DNA of 64,000 nt from Mesocentrotus franciscanus. Taxonomy: Eukaryota > Echinodermata > Echinoidea > Camarodonta > Strongylocentrotidae. The stretch's first letter is position 1; each line of letters begins with the position of its first letter. Shown here one piece after another: positions 25,101-38,000 of this stretch. Both the position numbers and the translations under genes were made by a program. Below the pieces are notes generated by a model, which saw nothing but the letters and a program-made list of their open reading frames with translations, was not told the origin of the DNA and ran no database searches. The stretch lies in NCBI GenBank assembly GCA_037976565.1, contig CP137682.1, positions 3,966,827 to 4,030,826 on the forward strand, in the 5' to 3' direction.

Positions 25101-28100
25101 AATGGATTGATAGAGAGCTCCACCTGCTCTCCCATTGACAAGTACTCCACTTCATTCAGCCCTTCAAGGTTTGATGATGTAGGCTTCTTACGTACCTCTC
25201 GGTCCTTGTACAGGAAGGGAAGGATCCTCGACAGAAGAGGGTTTCTTTCTTTCTTAGCAGCATGTGTTGGAGAACGATGAGGGCTGAGGAGAAATCAAAG
25301 AAATTCAGTTTGCAAAATGGATGCTAAGTTTAACCCGATAACTCCTAGGGGGTGTTTCACAAAGACTAAGATCGACTTTAAGTTGGACTAAAGTATGGCG
25401 GGCCATTCATGCCATTGGTTGCTATCACCATTGGTCTCTAAATTATAATCTTTAGATAATATTTTTTCCTTCAATAATGAACTATCAAAAAATGTAAACT
25501 CTGTAGCTTTGAGACCACGATTTGTACGTCCCTTGAAAGACAAATGCCAGTAAATGATAAGAGCAAACAGTGGCATGAACGGCCTGTTATACTTAAGTCC
25601 AACTTAAAGTCGATCTTAGTCTTTATGAAACACTCCTGGATTCTCTAATTCCCATAGACCTAACACATGGACCACCTGTTCATGAAGGCAATGCAATGGG
25701 TTAAGAAATAAGCTACTTAAAGGCATCGGTTAACAATGTTAAATCTGAGATGCACGGCCCTACCTGTTATCAGCGTCTGTGATATGGTGTAATATTGAAG
25801 CCCTAAAAACATTGCGCTTCGAAATGATCATGAGGTGCCTCAAAAAAGTAAAAATCTTTGAGTGACCAGTTTTATCATACTCATTTTGCCCAATAGACTG
25901 TTTTGTTTTAAAAACCGTTAGGAAAACGAAAAATGAAATTTTGATTTCCAATCATAATTATCTTGATAATCAGACAGGCGATCGGCTTGTAAAAGTCATG
26001 GGGTTCCTGATCGACTGACCTAAATGTTTATAACTATGATTGCAGCATGAGCTAAATCCAGGATTTTGTTTCAGAATCTGAAGCAATTAATGTTACCAAG
26101 TCACTCTAATATTTACAGACTGCACATGAGTTGATGAATATCATTAGTACTTAATATAAAATCCCCTATGACAAATAATGAATGTAATATGTGTTCATAA
26201 AAGTTAAAATTGTGATCATTATTACTTTATGCATAAGCAGGTGGAAAGGGGGTACCAAAACTATTCATGGAACACTTCAAGAGTGATTTTTCTCAAATGA
26301 ATGAAACCTATCCATGTCATTATTACTTTATGCATAAGCAGGTGGAAAGGGGGTACCAAAACTATTCATGGAACACTTCAAGAGTGATTTTTCTCAAATG
26401 AATGAAACCTATCCATGTCTAATATCTCCGTGGACTTTGGGTCAATTAAAACATGAGCCATCTCCAGACTGGTCTTCTGCTTCAATTTACAATTGTGATA
26501 ATTCATATTATGATTCAAACCTCGATCCTTCCATGATCGGTGGTAATAATTGGGGAAGCATATCATCTGTTCTGAGCCAGAATGATATCACAGTCAAACC
26601 TGTCTATAGCGACCGCCCAAGGGAAACACCAAAAATGGTCTTTGTAGACAGGTGGTCTTTGTAGGCAGGCTCCTTTAGTACATGTTTCAATGAGAAACCA
26701 TTTTCAAGGGAAACACAAAATGTGGTCTTTGTAGAAAGGTGGTCTTTGTAGACAGGTGGTCACTAAAGCAGGTTTGACTGTACCTCTGTGTAAAGGCCCT
26801 TCTGGCTCTAAATAAATAATATTACCGAATACATTTTATCCTTGCCTATAAAGAGAACCAATAATAAGAATGTACATTGTTCTAACCTATAGGTTTGTAG
26901 ACACTTCTGCAGACATTCTTTGAGTTTGGGATCCACCACATGATCTATTGGTTTTCTCCATCCTTGTCAAGGATGTCCAGTCTACCTCCATTTCTGACAA
27001 GGTAACAGGCGAGGGCGCCACCAGGTGACGAGACTCCTATCTCCCTCATGGAAGCACGAATCTAGAAAATGGCAAATATACATAGAAAATGCATTTTAAA
27101 GATAACGAGCGACACTGTGAACATTAGGTGAAATTTGCAGACACGGTAAACATCATCATCATCGTCGTCCTCACCATCACCACGAATTGCCTCAGGTCTT
27201 TATCTTTCACTAGGGTGCTCATGCTCAGAATCTTACAACTTCAGGATTGCACGCATGGACTTCAGTACCATCATCACAACCATCATCAGCCTCACCATCG
27301 TAGTCACCATCACAACCATCCTCCTCCTCCTCCTCCTCCTCCCCCTCTTCCTCCCCCTCCTCCTCCTCGTCCTCCTCCTCCTCCCCACTACCATCCTCAT
27401 CACCATCACAACAGGTCTGATGAGCTAATTACCTTTCTCAGGGTGAGAGAATCCTCCACCTCATGCTGCGCGTCCATCAGCAGCTTAAGAAGGGCATGCA
27501 TACATGTCCGGCCTGATTTGTTTGGTTGGTTGATGTTAGCACCGTGTGTGACCAACACCTCGACTGTCTCAGTGGCACCCCTGATCACAGCCACAAACAG
27601 AGGGGTTACATCATTGTTGGAGAGAGAATCAATTGTGCATCTTCCCTTCAAAAAATTAAGAAGGAACTAAATTGATACTTCATATCCACAAATCCCTTGA
27701 AAATATATTAATGCAATGTTTCTCTATTATGGAACAATACATATAAGCAAATGTTCGTATCCAGACACCTACCCCCTGGACATCCACCCCCAGATAACCA
27801 CCCTCTAGGACAACTACCCCCTAGGACAACTATCCCCTAGGACAACTACCCCCCAGACAACTACCCCGCAGAGAACTACCCTTCTAGCTCTGAACACACT
27901 ATATGTAATATCAAAGTACATATTTATAGCTCACAAACAACTATCGAGTAATCTTTTCAAAAATTATCAGCATTTTACATATAGTGTGTTCAGAGCTAGA
28001 AGGGTGTTAACTCTATGTTAAAGTATATGAGTTAAAGATACATGTACTATGTCCCTTTTGCAGCCAACATCAAATTCTGTAGAACTTTGCAGGAATTATG

Positions 28101-28986
28101 AATATGTCATGTATGTCCTATCTGTGAAATTTAAACGTTAGCAGTGTCCTAATATTCAAATTATGCAAGGAAACCCGTTTACTTCTAGACTTCACTGTCA
28201 GACACTATTGAGTGACTGACTGACATCTTTTCTTTGGTAATAACATACATAAAATGAGCTGTCAAAAGGTACATGAGCATTTGTCTACATCAATAACCCA
28301 CTTCTTGTAATGGCCAAAATTAAACTGATTGAATCTGTGCAACACAAAACGTACGACCATTCGGTACAATGGTCTGAAAATCAGACTATTACTTAGTGAT
28401 TGCAATCACTTTTGTCGATTCGACAACTAATAGTCGTTATTTTCCCACTAAAAGACATTTTCAAGCCCTTTCGTTTCGAGGAAGTTCTAAATTAGTATTG
28501 TCTTTCAAATGCCGTTGGAATTTAACCTTTTCATTTTTTTGGCCTGCAAATGGGACATGTAGTACCTTTAAAGCCCTTCTGGTTCCTAATAGACGATATG
28601 TTCAATCCAATTTAAATTCCATGTAGATGTACTTCATAAATTCTGAACAATCATAAATGGGTAATCATAATAATATAAATTGGGATGAAATCGAGAAACC
28701 GACTGTTCCTTCTATGCATACCTTTTCAATAAGAATCCTTGCAATGGTAGAGTTATTGACAAGTGCTGCAATATGAAGACATGTAAAGCCATCTTCTTTT
28801 CTGTTTAAGGCAAGGACAGGCATCTTATCCAAGATCATATTCACAGCGCTGGAAAGGAGCAGAGATAAAACTATCATTACTTTAATCATCATCATCATCG
28901 TCATCATCATCAATCATCATCAATCATCATCATCAATCATCATCATCATCTTCATCATCATCATCATCATCATCAATCATCATCAC

Positions 28987-29028
<42 letters not shown>

Positions 29029-32000
29029 ATCATCATCAATCATCATCAATCATCATCAACATCATTTTGTTCTATCCTGTCTTCTTCCGACTTTTTTAAT
29101 TACATAATGCGCCTCGGAATAGTTTACTTAAAAGATGGCGCAACATAAGTGCATTATGTTATTATTATTATTATCACCATCATCATCATCATCTTCATAA
29201 TTATCATTGATATCAATTGCATCTTACTACAATTATTATACTTAGCTATAAACTGTGTAAATCTGATTGAAAGACTGATTGACCAAGTTATGACATCACA
29301 AAGCTTACGTTGGGCCGACATCGTGCCAATATCAATATCGGACAATGATTAAAATCAAGTAGCTTGGTAAAGGATCAGCAAATTGACGTTGGGTTGACGT
29401 TATCGGACTCATTAAAATCAGGTATTCTTCTTTTTTTCAACAACAACTACAAAGTACTCAACATTGAGGGTTAATGGACGGGGGAAGAATACAAGTTTAC
29501 ACCTAATAGGCATCTTATCCAAACAGGATACTGTTATCACAACTCACAACTCTGAGTTCCTGAGAGCAGCAAAGTGAAGAGCATTGTATCCATTTAAGTT
29601 CCTCAGCATCAGATCAATCATTGGGGATTGGATGAGAAGCTTCTGGCATTCCCGGCTTTCTCCTACAATGGCAAAATGAAGAGCCGGATCGCCACCCTGA
29701 TCCTGAGAGAGAATGAAAAGCAAACAATATGAGCTATATACTGCATGCAAGGCAAAAGAGCATGAACTTATGCAGGTCCAACACATAATGTTCTAGAATA
29801 GGGGGGATAGGGGACCTTCACGGTTTTGGTGATTTAGTTTGCCTGCCCCATTCCTGGCAACTTGTAAATGCTAATAAAGGGAAATCACGATAATGTTTTG
29901 TCTGTCCGTACGTCCCGTTCTCGTGATCGCGTTATCTCAAGAGCCGATTGATGGATTACCCCCAAACTTAAGTCATGTATGTATCTTGCAAAGCCAATGA
30001 ACTGATTAGATTTTGGGGTCACGAGGTCAAAGGTCACAGGTCACAGGGCTCATTATGTATGCAAAAACAGCTTGTGATCACACTATCATTAGAACCGGTG
30101 GACGGATAACCATCAAACTCAAGACATGTATGTATCTTGCAGAGCCAATGAACTGATTAAATGTTGGGGCCATGAGGTCAAAGGTCAAAAGTCGTGGGGC
30201 TTATTATGTATTAAAAATAGCTTGTGATCGCATTATCTTGAGAACCGATAGACAGATTACCATCAATCTCAAGACATGTTTATGTATTATGCAGAGCCAA
30301 TGAACTGATTAGATTTTAGGGTCATGAGGTCAAAGGTCATGGGGCTCATTATGTATGCATATAAATGGCTTATGAACGCATTATAATTAGAACCGACAGA
30401 TGGATTACTATCAAACTTAGGACAGGAATTTATCTTGCAGAGCCATGTATATGAAAAATAGCTTGTATGGATTATGGATTACTATCAAACTTGAATATTA
30501 AAAATTGCTTGTGTTCTGGTTTGTAAAATCGCTCTATGGCGGAGGCATCATTTTCGACTGCGCGCAGTTGAAGTTCCATCTAGTTTTTAAATGATTTTCA
30601 TCCTTTGTTTTGTATTATTTGTTCTTCTATATAATTCTTTTGTATACACTTTGTTTTGGCAAATAAAATAATAATAATAATAACTCTACTAAAATCTTGC
30701 TTTGCCTTCATCTGCTAAACACATTCGGTACACACAGTATTTGAATAGTTATACAATGATACCTTAGGTGGTATCTTCTTCATAGTATTTCTCTCTCTTT
30801 TCATTACAACAATTGAAACGTTCTGACCAGAATTTGCATAATGTATCTTAATGATTTAATTACAGTACCAAATGCTAATACAAAGTGTTCACACATTATG
30901 TCTTGGATCTTGATGTCTTGGATCTTGATGTCATTAGAATTGTGCCAAAGTGATTACAACACATACAACTAAGTAAATGGACATTCCCGATGTAGTGTTT
31001 AGTGTGAACCGAGAGAAAAGACACTCCTGGAATTTTACTGAAACTCGCCAAAATTGTGATGTCACATTTTGTCAATATATTATTATATTTTATGTAATGG
31101 TATATTTACTCAGTACTCAGTACTCAGTATGTTACTCAGTACGGGAGGCTATTCACATACAAGCTATGCTTTTTATTTAGGCTCCCCACATTTTACATTG
31201 TTTTACCTTACCTGTCATAACTATACATTTCGAAACTTCATACCAATTTTCCGTACATTATACTTGATTTGAAATCTTTAATTTTTTTTTGTGTTTGTAA
31301 TCTACGCTTATACGCTTGTATAAAAAAAGAAGAATTTAAATTGTTTTTTGATGTAAATGTGGAACAAATAAACTTCAAACTTCAAACTTCAAATTTATTC
31401 AAAATCTGTCTCGCAGCCTAGGCTCAATATTGTACAATGTTTTAACAAATACAAAAAAATGAATATAACAACATATTATACAAGATTAAAATTTGATACG
31501 CAATTTGCTTTGGTAAATGTGAATCATAATGAACATGATTAATATAATCCAATAGTCTAACTTTCCGTCTGAGAGGGGAAAACAAGAAGAAAAGCAAAGT
31601 TAGAAGTCATTAAGAAAAAAGGGTACAGATAAAGGGTCAAAATAGAAATAAAAAAGTAAGGAAAAGAACAGGAAAGACGGAAGAAGAGAAGGGAGAGACT
31701 GAATGTAAAAAGCTTGAGTAAGGACAACCAATAAGTGTGATCCTGTAGTAAATAATCATTCTAACTGTACCTGAAGGTTGATATTGCATCCTTGTTTGAG
31801 GAGGATTGCAGCACAATCTGTGAAACCCTTGGTAGCAGCCATATGTAGAGCACTCAAGCCTATTTTACTCACTGAACTAGGTAGGCTCCTTGCTTCAATA
31901 GATACTCCACCACCTTCAGCTTCTTCCTACATAGTCAATAGGCATTCATAATTCGATCATTCTTTATCAATTCATGTCTTAACCCTTTAGCAACTAAACC

Positions 32001-35000
32001 GCCCGAACACCGCCCCTCCTTTTACTCACTGAAATGCCCAAACCGCCCGTCCGTTTTTCTCCGTTTTCAACATGCTGTAGAATCCGTTCTAGGGTCTACC
32101 GTGATAATGTTATACGTGCGTAATCCTTACGATGTCTACAGTAGGATTCTGCATAGAAAAATAGTGCATGTTTCATATTCAGTAGGCTTGCGGATGCACC
32201 ATGTAACTCTCGGTATTCTTTCTTGAGGGTGTGTAGTCCTGAAAAGGACTGTTGGTGTAGTCTTGAAAAAGACTGTTGGTTATCTTTCTTTCTTAGCTTA
32301 TAGTTCAGAACATGGCTATTAAATGGGTTAACAAACTCTTTATGTATCATAAGCAGTTTGAACTGCCTATAGATTTTTAAATATGGTATCTAAAGAAAAA
32401 CTAGATGGACCTTCAACTACCCGCAGTAGAAAATGATGCCACCGCCATAGAGCGATTTTACAAACCAAAACAGAAGCAATTTTTAAAATTCAAGTTTGAT
32501 TGTATTCCATTAACAGGTTTTCAGAATATTGTGATTACAAGCTATTTTTCATAAACATGTATGACCCTTTGATCTTTGACCTCATGACACTAAAATCTAA
32601 TCAGTTCATTGGCTCTTCAAGATACATACATGACCCAAGTTTGGCAGGAGTCCATTAATCGGTTCTTGAGATAACGCAATCACGAGAATGGGACGTACGG
32701 ACAGAAGGACGGTAAAGACGCACAGACGGACGGACGGATGGACAACCCAAAAAACATAATGCCTCCGGCTGATTCGTAACAGAGGCATAATAAAAACTTG
32801 TCATGTTTCTGACAATTTAAAACTGCGTCATGAATTATTAATCTGTATGTCGTAGTACAACGTCTTTATCAGGAAAAAATCAATGTAAAGGGCAATACGA
32901 ATGAAAAGCTTTATCACAAAATATTGTGATACATTATTACAAAAATAGTGTCAGGTAACTTGAGGTAAGTTTGCAAAGCAGCAACATGTGTGATTAAGTC
33001 TACTTCCACTGCTTCTACTGCTTGAGTTGGGAATCTTTGATGACTTGATATGAACTACTCTCAAATTTTTTTGGGAAGCCATTTTGGCTTCATTATGTTA
33101 CATCATAAATGTTACCCTCTGATAAAACAGCTGTTCACAGAAGTAAATAAAAATAATAATAAAATTGGAAATTTCTATATATAGCACACATGTCCACTAC
33201 GCAAGGTGCTCAAGGTGCTCCAATATTATCCCTGCTCTGCTGGGCTACCGATTTCGGGTTCTCACAGCATTCAAGGAATTCCTTCCCACCGGTACCCATT
33301 TCACGCCTGGGTGGAGAGTGGCAAATGTAGATTAATGTCTTGCCAAAGGACATTGGTGCCTTAGTGCGACTCGAACCACAAACCATTCGATCCACAGTCT
33401 GAAGACGTACGTACCAACTAGACCACTATACCTCTACAAAAGCTTAATATACTTACGATATTACAGCACAGTGGAGCGGACGGAATCCTGTCTCATCTTT
33501 GGCCTCTATCGAAGCATTCTTGCTGACGAGATACTTGATGACCTCCAGATGACCAGAACTGCAGGCAACATGAATCGCACTCTTGTGGGACACCTGTATG
33601 TTCACCTGAGGATGAAGAGAGCATAGAGGGAAATCATGTTGGGTCCTATATAGATTAATCTTGCACTGGAAAAAGTTAAATAATCTTGAAGCCTTTGGTA
33701 CATCTATCTAAAGATAAATAAAATATGGCACAGGGAGATTATTTGTGTTGCATATAAAGAGTAAATTAGATGGATCTTCGACTGCGAAAATAATCAGTCT
33801 GTGACCCTAAAATATAATCGATTCATTGGCTCTGCAAGAAACATACATGACCCAAGTTTGGCGGGAATCCATCAATCGGTTCTTGAGATAACGCGATCAA
33901 AAGCTATTTTTTGCATACATAATGAGCCCTGTGACCTTTGGCCTATGACCTTATGACCCCAAAATCGAATCAATTCATTGGCTCTACAAGATACATACAT
34001 GACCCAAGTTTGGCGGGAATCCATTGATAGGTTCTTGAGATAATGCGATCACGAGAGGGACGTACGGACAGACAACCCGAAAGCATAATGCCACCGGCTA
34101 CCTGTAGCGGAGGCGCGGAGGCATAAAAATGTTCATAAGGTTTATCAGGTCAATATGGTTTATCTTTATTGTCAATGAAGGGCAATGGAAATTTGGGCAA
34201 TGGAAATTTGTGCATTTGCATGGGAAAGAAACAAATATTAGTGTAATTAAAATGTGAGGAACTTACCCAGCTCGGATTTTTCTCCAGTGCTTCCTTGACC
34301 CCTGTCAGGTTACCATCATGAGCGTTCTGTACAAACTTGAGGATATCTTCCTTCATAGAATTGATAGATGAGAAAGCCACACCCATGGGACCTAAGATCA
34401 GTTGATCCTGCATCGCTTTCAGCGTTATCACTGATTAAGAAAAACAAATCATTACAATATGATCTTCCTTTCATGGCCATTAATTATATTTATCATCTAA
34501 ATGTTATCACACCGCAGAGCTGAATTTCTTTTGAGGACCTATTCCATGCATTCCTGCTTCTGGCATCCAGATTTACAAGGTACACCTGTATGGCAGTCTC
34601 ATATCTTCTGCCAGAATCTCCAGCCAAGTTTTTACAATGTGAAATGTTTCACAAATAGTTAAATTCCTTAAACAGGACCTGTTACCAATAACAATTTGCT
34701 CTGTATTTTGGGGATTCTCTACTGGTGTTCTATATTTGTGGCCTTTCTAGACAGGTTCTACAACTCACATTTCTTTCTCAAGGGAGACAAAATACATGGC
34801 CACTAAAGACAGGTGGCCTTAATAGAGAGGTGGTCGCTAAGACAGGTTTGACTGTACAGTCAAAATGTCAGATACAAAAATATTACTTCTGTAAAGAGAT
34901 ATTGGAAGTTGGAGTACACTATAACATACATTAAGAGTGACTCCTATTCCATTTTAATGTCTGAAGTATATTAAGGTATGATTTTTATGTCTTACAATCT

Positions 35001-38000
35001 AGAAATCCTGAATATAATAATCTTACATTCCTGTGCTTCCTCCCATTCAGTAGGACTCCTCTGTTCTTCAGCCCTGACCAGTGTCACACAGGCTGGATGT
35101 AATGTCAAGGGATGACCATTGACCAAAACCTTGATATCCCCTGTCCTCAGGACTGTCAAGACCGTTCCTTCTTGTCCAAGATCCTAAACAATGGACAGCA
35201 CATACATGTATCACATACTGATATAATAAAGGGGCTGAACACTACAGGGGCCTAGAACAATGTACAAAGAGGCTCCCAACATTTCAAATGTGCGCTGCAA
35301 ACAGAATAAAATACTTGTTACTGCAGACCTCCTGCCTCCCAAAACAAGCAAACAAATAAACAGATTTCCACCATCTATTCTCCCTCTGAAGAATTGTTAC
35401 CTTAAGATAATTAACCCAACAACCATATGGTAAATTTGATACTGTTGGCTTCATGCATTTCTTTCAAAGGTACAGAATGGCACATGCGGACAAAATGACA
35501 TGCCAAAGAACATAAATGCCCCAGCTGCCAATCTAACTCCAACCCTTCAGTGGTTGATCCTTTAATGAGACTTCTTCTTCTTACCTGAGACATCTCATCT
35601 TTCCAGTCTCCATGCCCAGGCTGAATCTTCTTTATCTTCTCCTCATCGTTGATCAGTTGCACTGTGTCTCCTATACCAAACTCCTCCAACTGAACAGGCA
35701 AGAACAAAGAGAAATCATGATCAATGGATGCACATATGAAGCCACACAAAATAAACATACAAAGTTGTCTTTTTTATGAATTCCTATAGATTCTAGAACT
35801 CAAACAAGTGAAATACGTGATGATTACATAACATTGTACACATGTACTAGTATGTTGAAGTTGTTTACTGTTGGCTCAGTCAGAAAAGCATTTACCAGAT
35901 GAACCAGATTGAGGGCTCACATAGAGACCAGAGAAAAGAACTGAAACCATTAAGTTGTTAATAGGCCCCTCCTATGTTTCCAATAGATACATTTACATTT
36001 ACATGTAAGCTAGGTTAAATGTAGGTCATATGTGTAGGAGAGTCACTCACCCCTATGCCCATTATTATTTGGCATCACTTGAGCTTCAGGGGGGGGGGAG
36101 CGAAAATTCCTAAAGCTAAATTTCCCTTTTTCCCTTTCAGGCACAAGGGATGCCAATTACAACTCAATAAAGATAATGGTAATAAGAATCATTTAGTCAT
36201 GACTGATAGCCTACCCTGGTAACAGCTTCTGTGTTGAAATCCCACTCAAGACCTAGTACTGGGAAATGGAGTTTGCAATCACCTTTGTACGTTACTGCAA
36301 TAATGATGGCAACCTGCCGTAGAGACTGTGAACCGACATAATAAGAGTGGAAAGGATATTTTAATCACGATGGATAATATCGTGCACTATGTTTACACTG
36401 TATATAAAGGGGAATAGGGAGATGGGGGAGGGGATACCACATTGGTTAACTGTCTGGGGGCATTGTTTTTAAGGTTTTTTTTCCATAGTCATTTGACAGG
36501 ATGCAGTTGTCCAGGGTCTAATTGTCTAATGGAGATAGTTGTCCTATGAGGGGCAGTTACCCTATGGAGAGTAACTGTCCAGGGGTAGTTGGGGAAGAGG
36601 GGGTGGAGAGGTAACCAGAGTCATACTCTAATGGGGCGTTCCCACTATCACGATTGGCGCCACGATTGAAATTGTGGTCTTAATCGTGATGTAATCGTGG
36701 TGATCCTATGAGATATTATCAGATCTTGAGGTCAGTCGTGGCAATCGTGTTGATCGTAGGAAATTTTGGACGGTTCAAAAAATTTCTACGATCAACACGA
36801 TTAATTGTCAATCGTGATCATCGCATCAGATCGTATTGGATCGTAATAAAACGCAACATATCGCATCTAATCGTGCTTCCTTATCGTGGTGATCGGGATC
36901 AACCTTAGAAAAAGACAAACACCACGCACTGTTGAGATGTGTTGCGATCTGCCACGACCTGTGACGCTCTGTCGGGTACCATTGCTCACGACCTGACACG
37001 AACGACTCAAGAGCAGATACAAGATGATACGAGTAGATGCGAGTAAATGCGAGTAGATACGAGAAGTCACGCTTTTACACGGACGTTTACGATCTGTTAC
37101 GAGTTCTCGCGCCCAGTATATTTACACTTTCTCTCCTTCCCCCTCTCTCTCTCTCTCTCTTTTTTAAATCATATATCTCTCTCTCTCCTCTTTCTCTCTC
37201 AACCATTTGTTTCTCATTCACTATCATTCTCTTTATAGTCCTTAATCATAATAACTCCTTTTCCTTCACTCCATCAGCTTCTTCAACCTCACACTCTCTC
37301 CCTCTTGTTGTTAATATTCCTTCTCCCTCTCTCCCTCTCTCCTCTCTCTCTCTCTCTCTCTTCTTATCAATCATGGAAGGTAATGTAAACATGTATACCA
37401 TTAATTTGCAGACTTGAAATAGAAAGTTGTGTCCATACAATCAGAAGATGATAGATACCAACTTTATATATTTCGATAACATTATAGACAGATATATACA
37501 TACATGTGTGACAATTTTGCAGTGTGTAAACTATAGTGCCATACTATTAAGTATAAGGTCAAAAAATAGCTTTTGTTCAGGTAACTGCTATTTAAACATC
37601 TTTTAAAATGTATTACATTATAGTTGATCTTTCACATGGAAGTTTTTGTTGTTCTTGCACAGACATGGACAATGAAAGAGTTAAAATTCTCTCCCTTTTC
37701 TTTATCCATAAATATATGTCACCTATATTTAACAACTTTGCTGTAATTAACCTAAAATGAGTTTCCACTGCTCTAAAACATTGACTTAGAATAGTCAGTA
37801 AAAATAGAAAGAAAATCATGCATCTTCAATATCAATTTCCTGAATTTTCAAAAATAAAAATAAAAATATCAAATATCATCCTCTCCACCTTCCGCGTCAT
37901 GCAGCCTGGCCATCCTTTCCTGCCATGCGACCGCACCTTGTGGTGAGTTGAAGAAGGCCTTTAGGAGTTCCTTGTGATGATTTGCATCTGCTGTAGCTGA

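Noticed and set aside
27128..27670. 180-residue plus-strand His/Pro-rich ORF
   Set aside because: Spans CTC/CAT triplet repeats and then runs antisense over MIB2-like exon 15.
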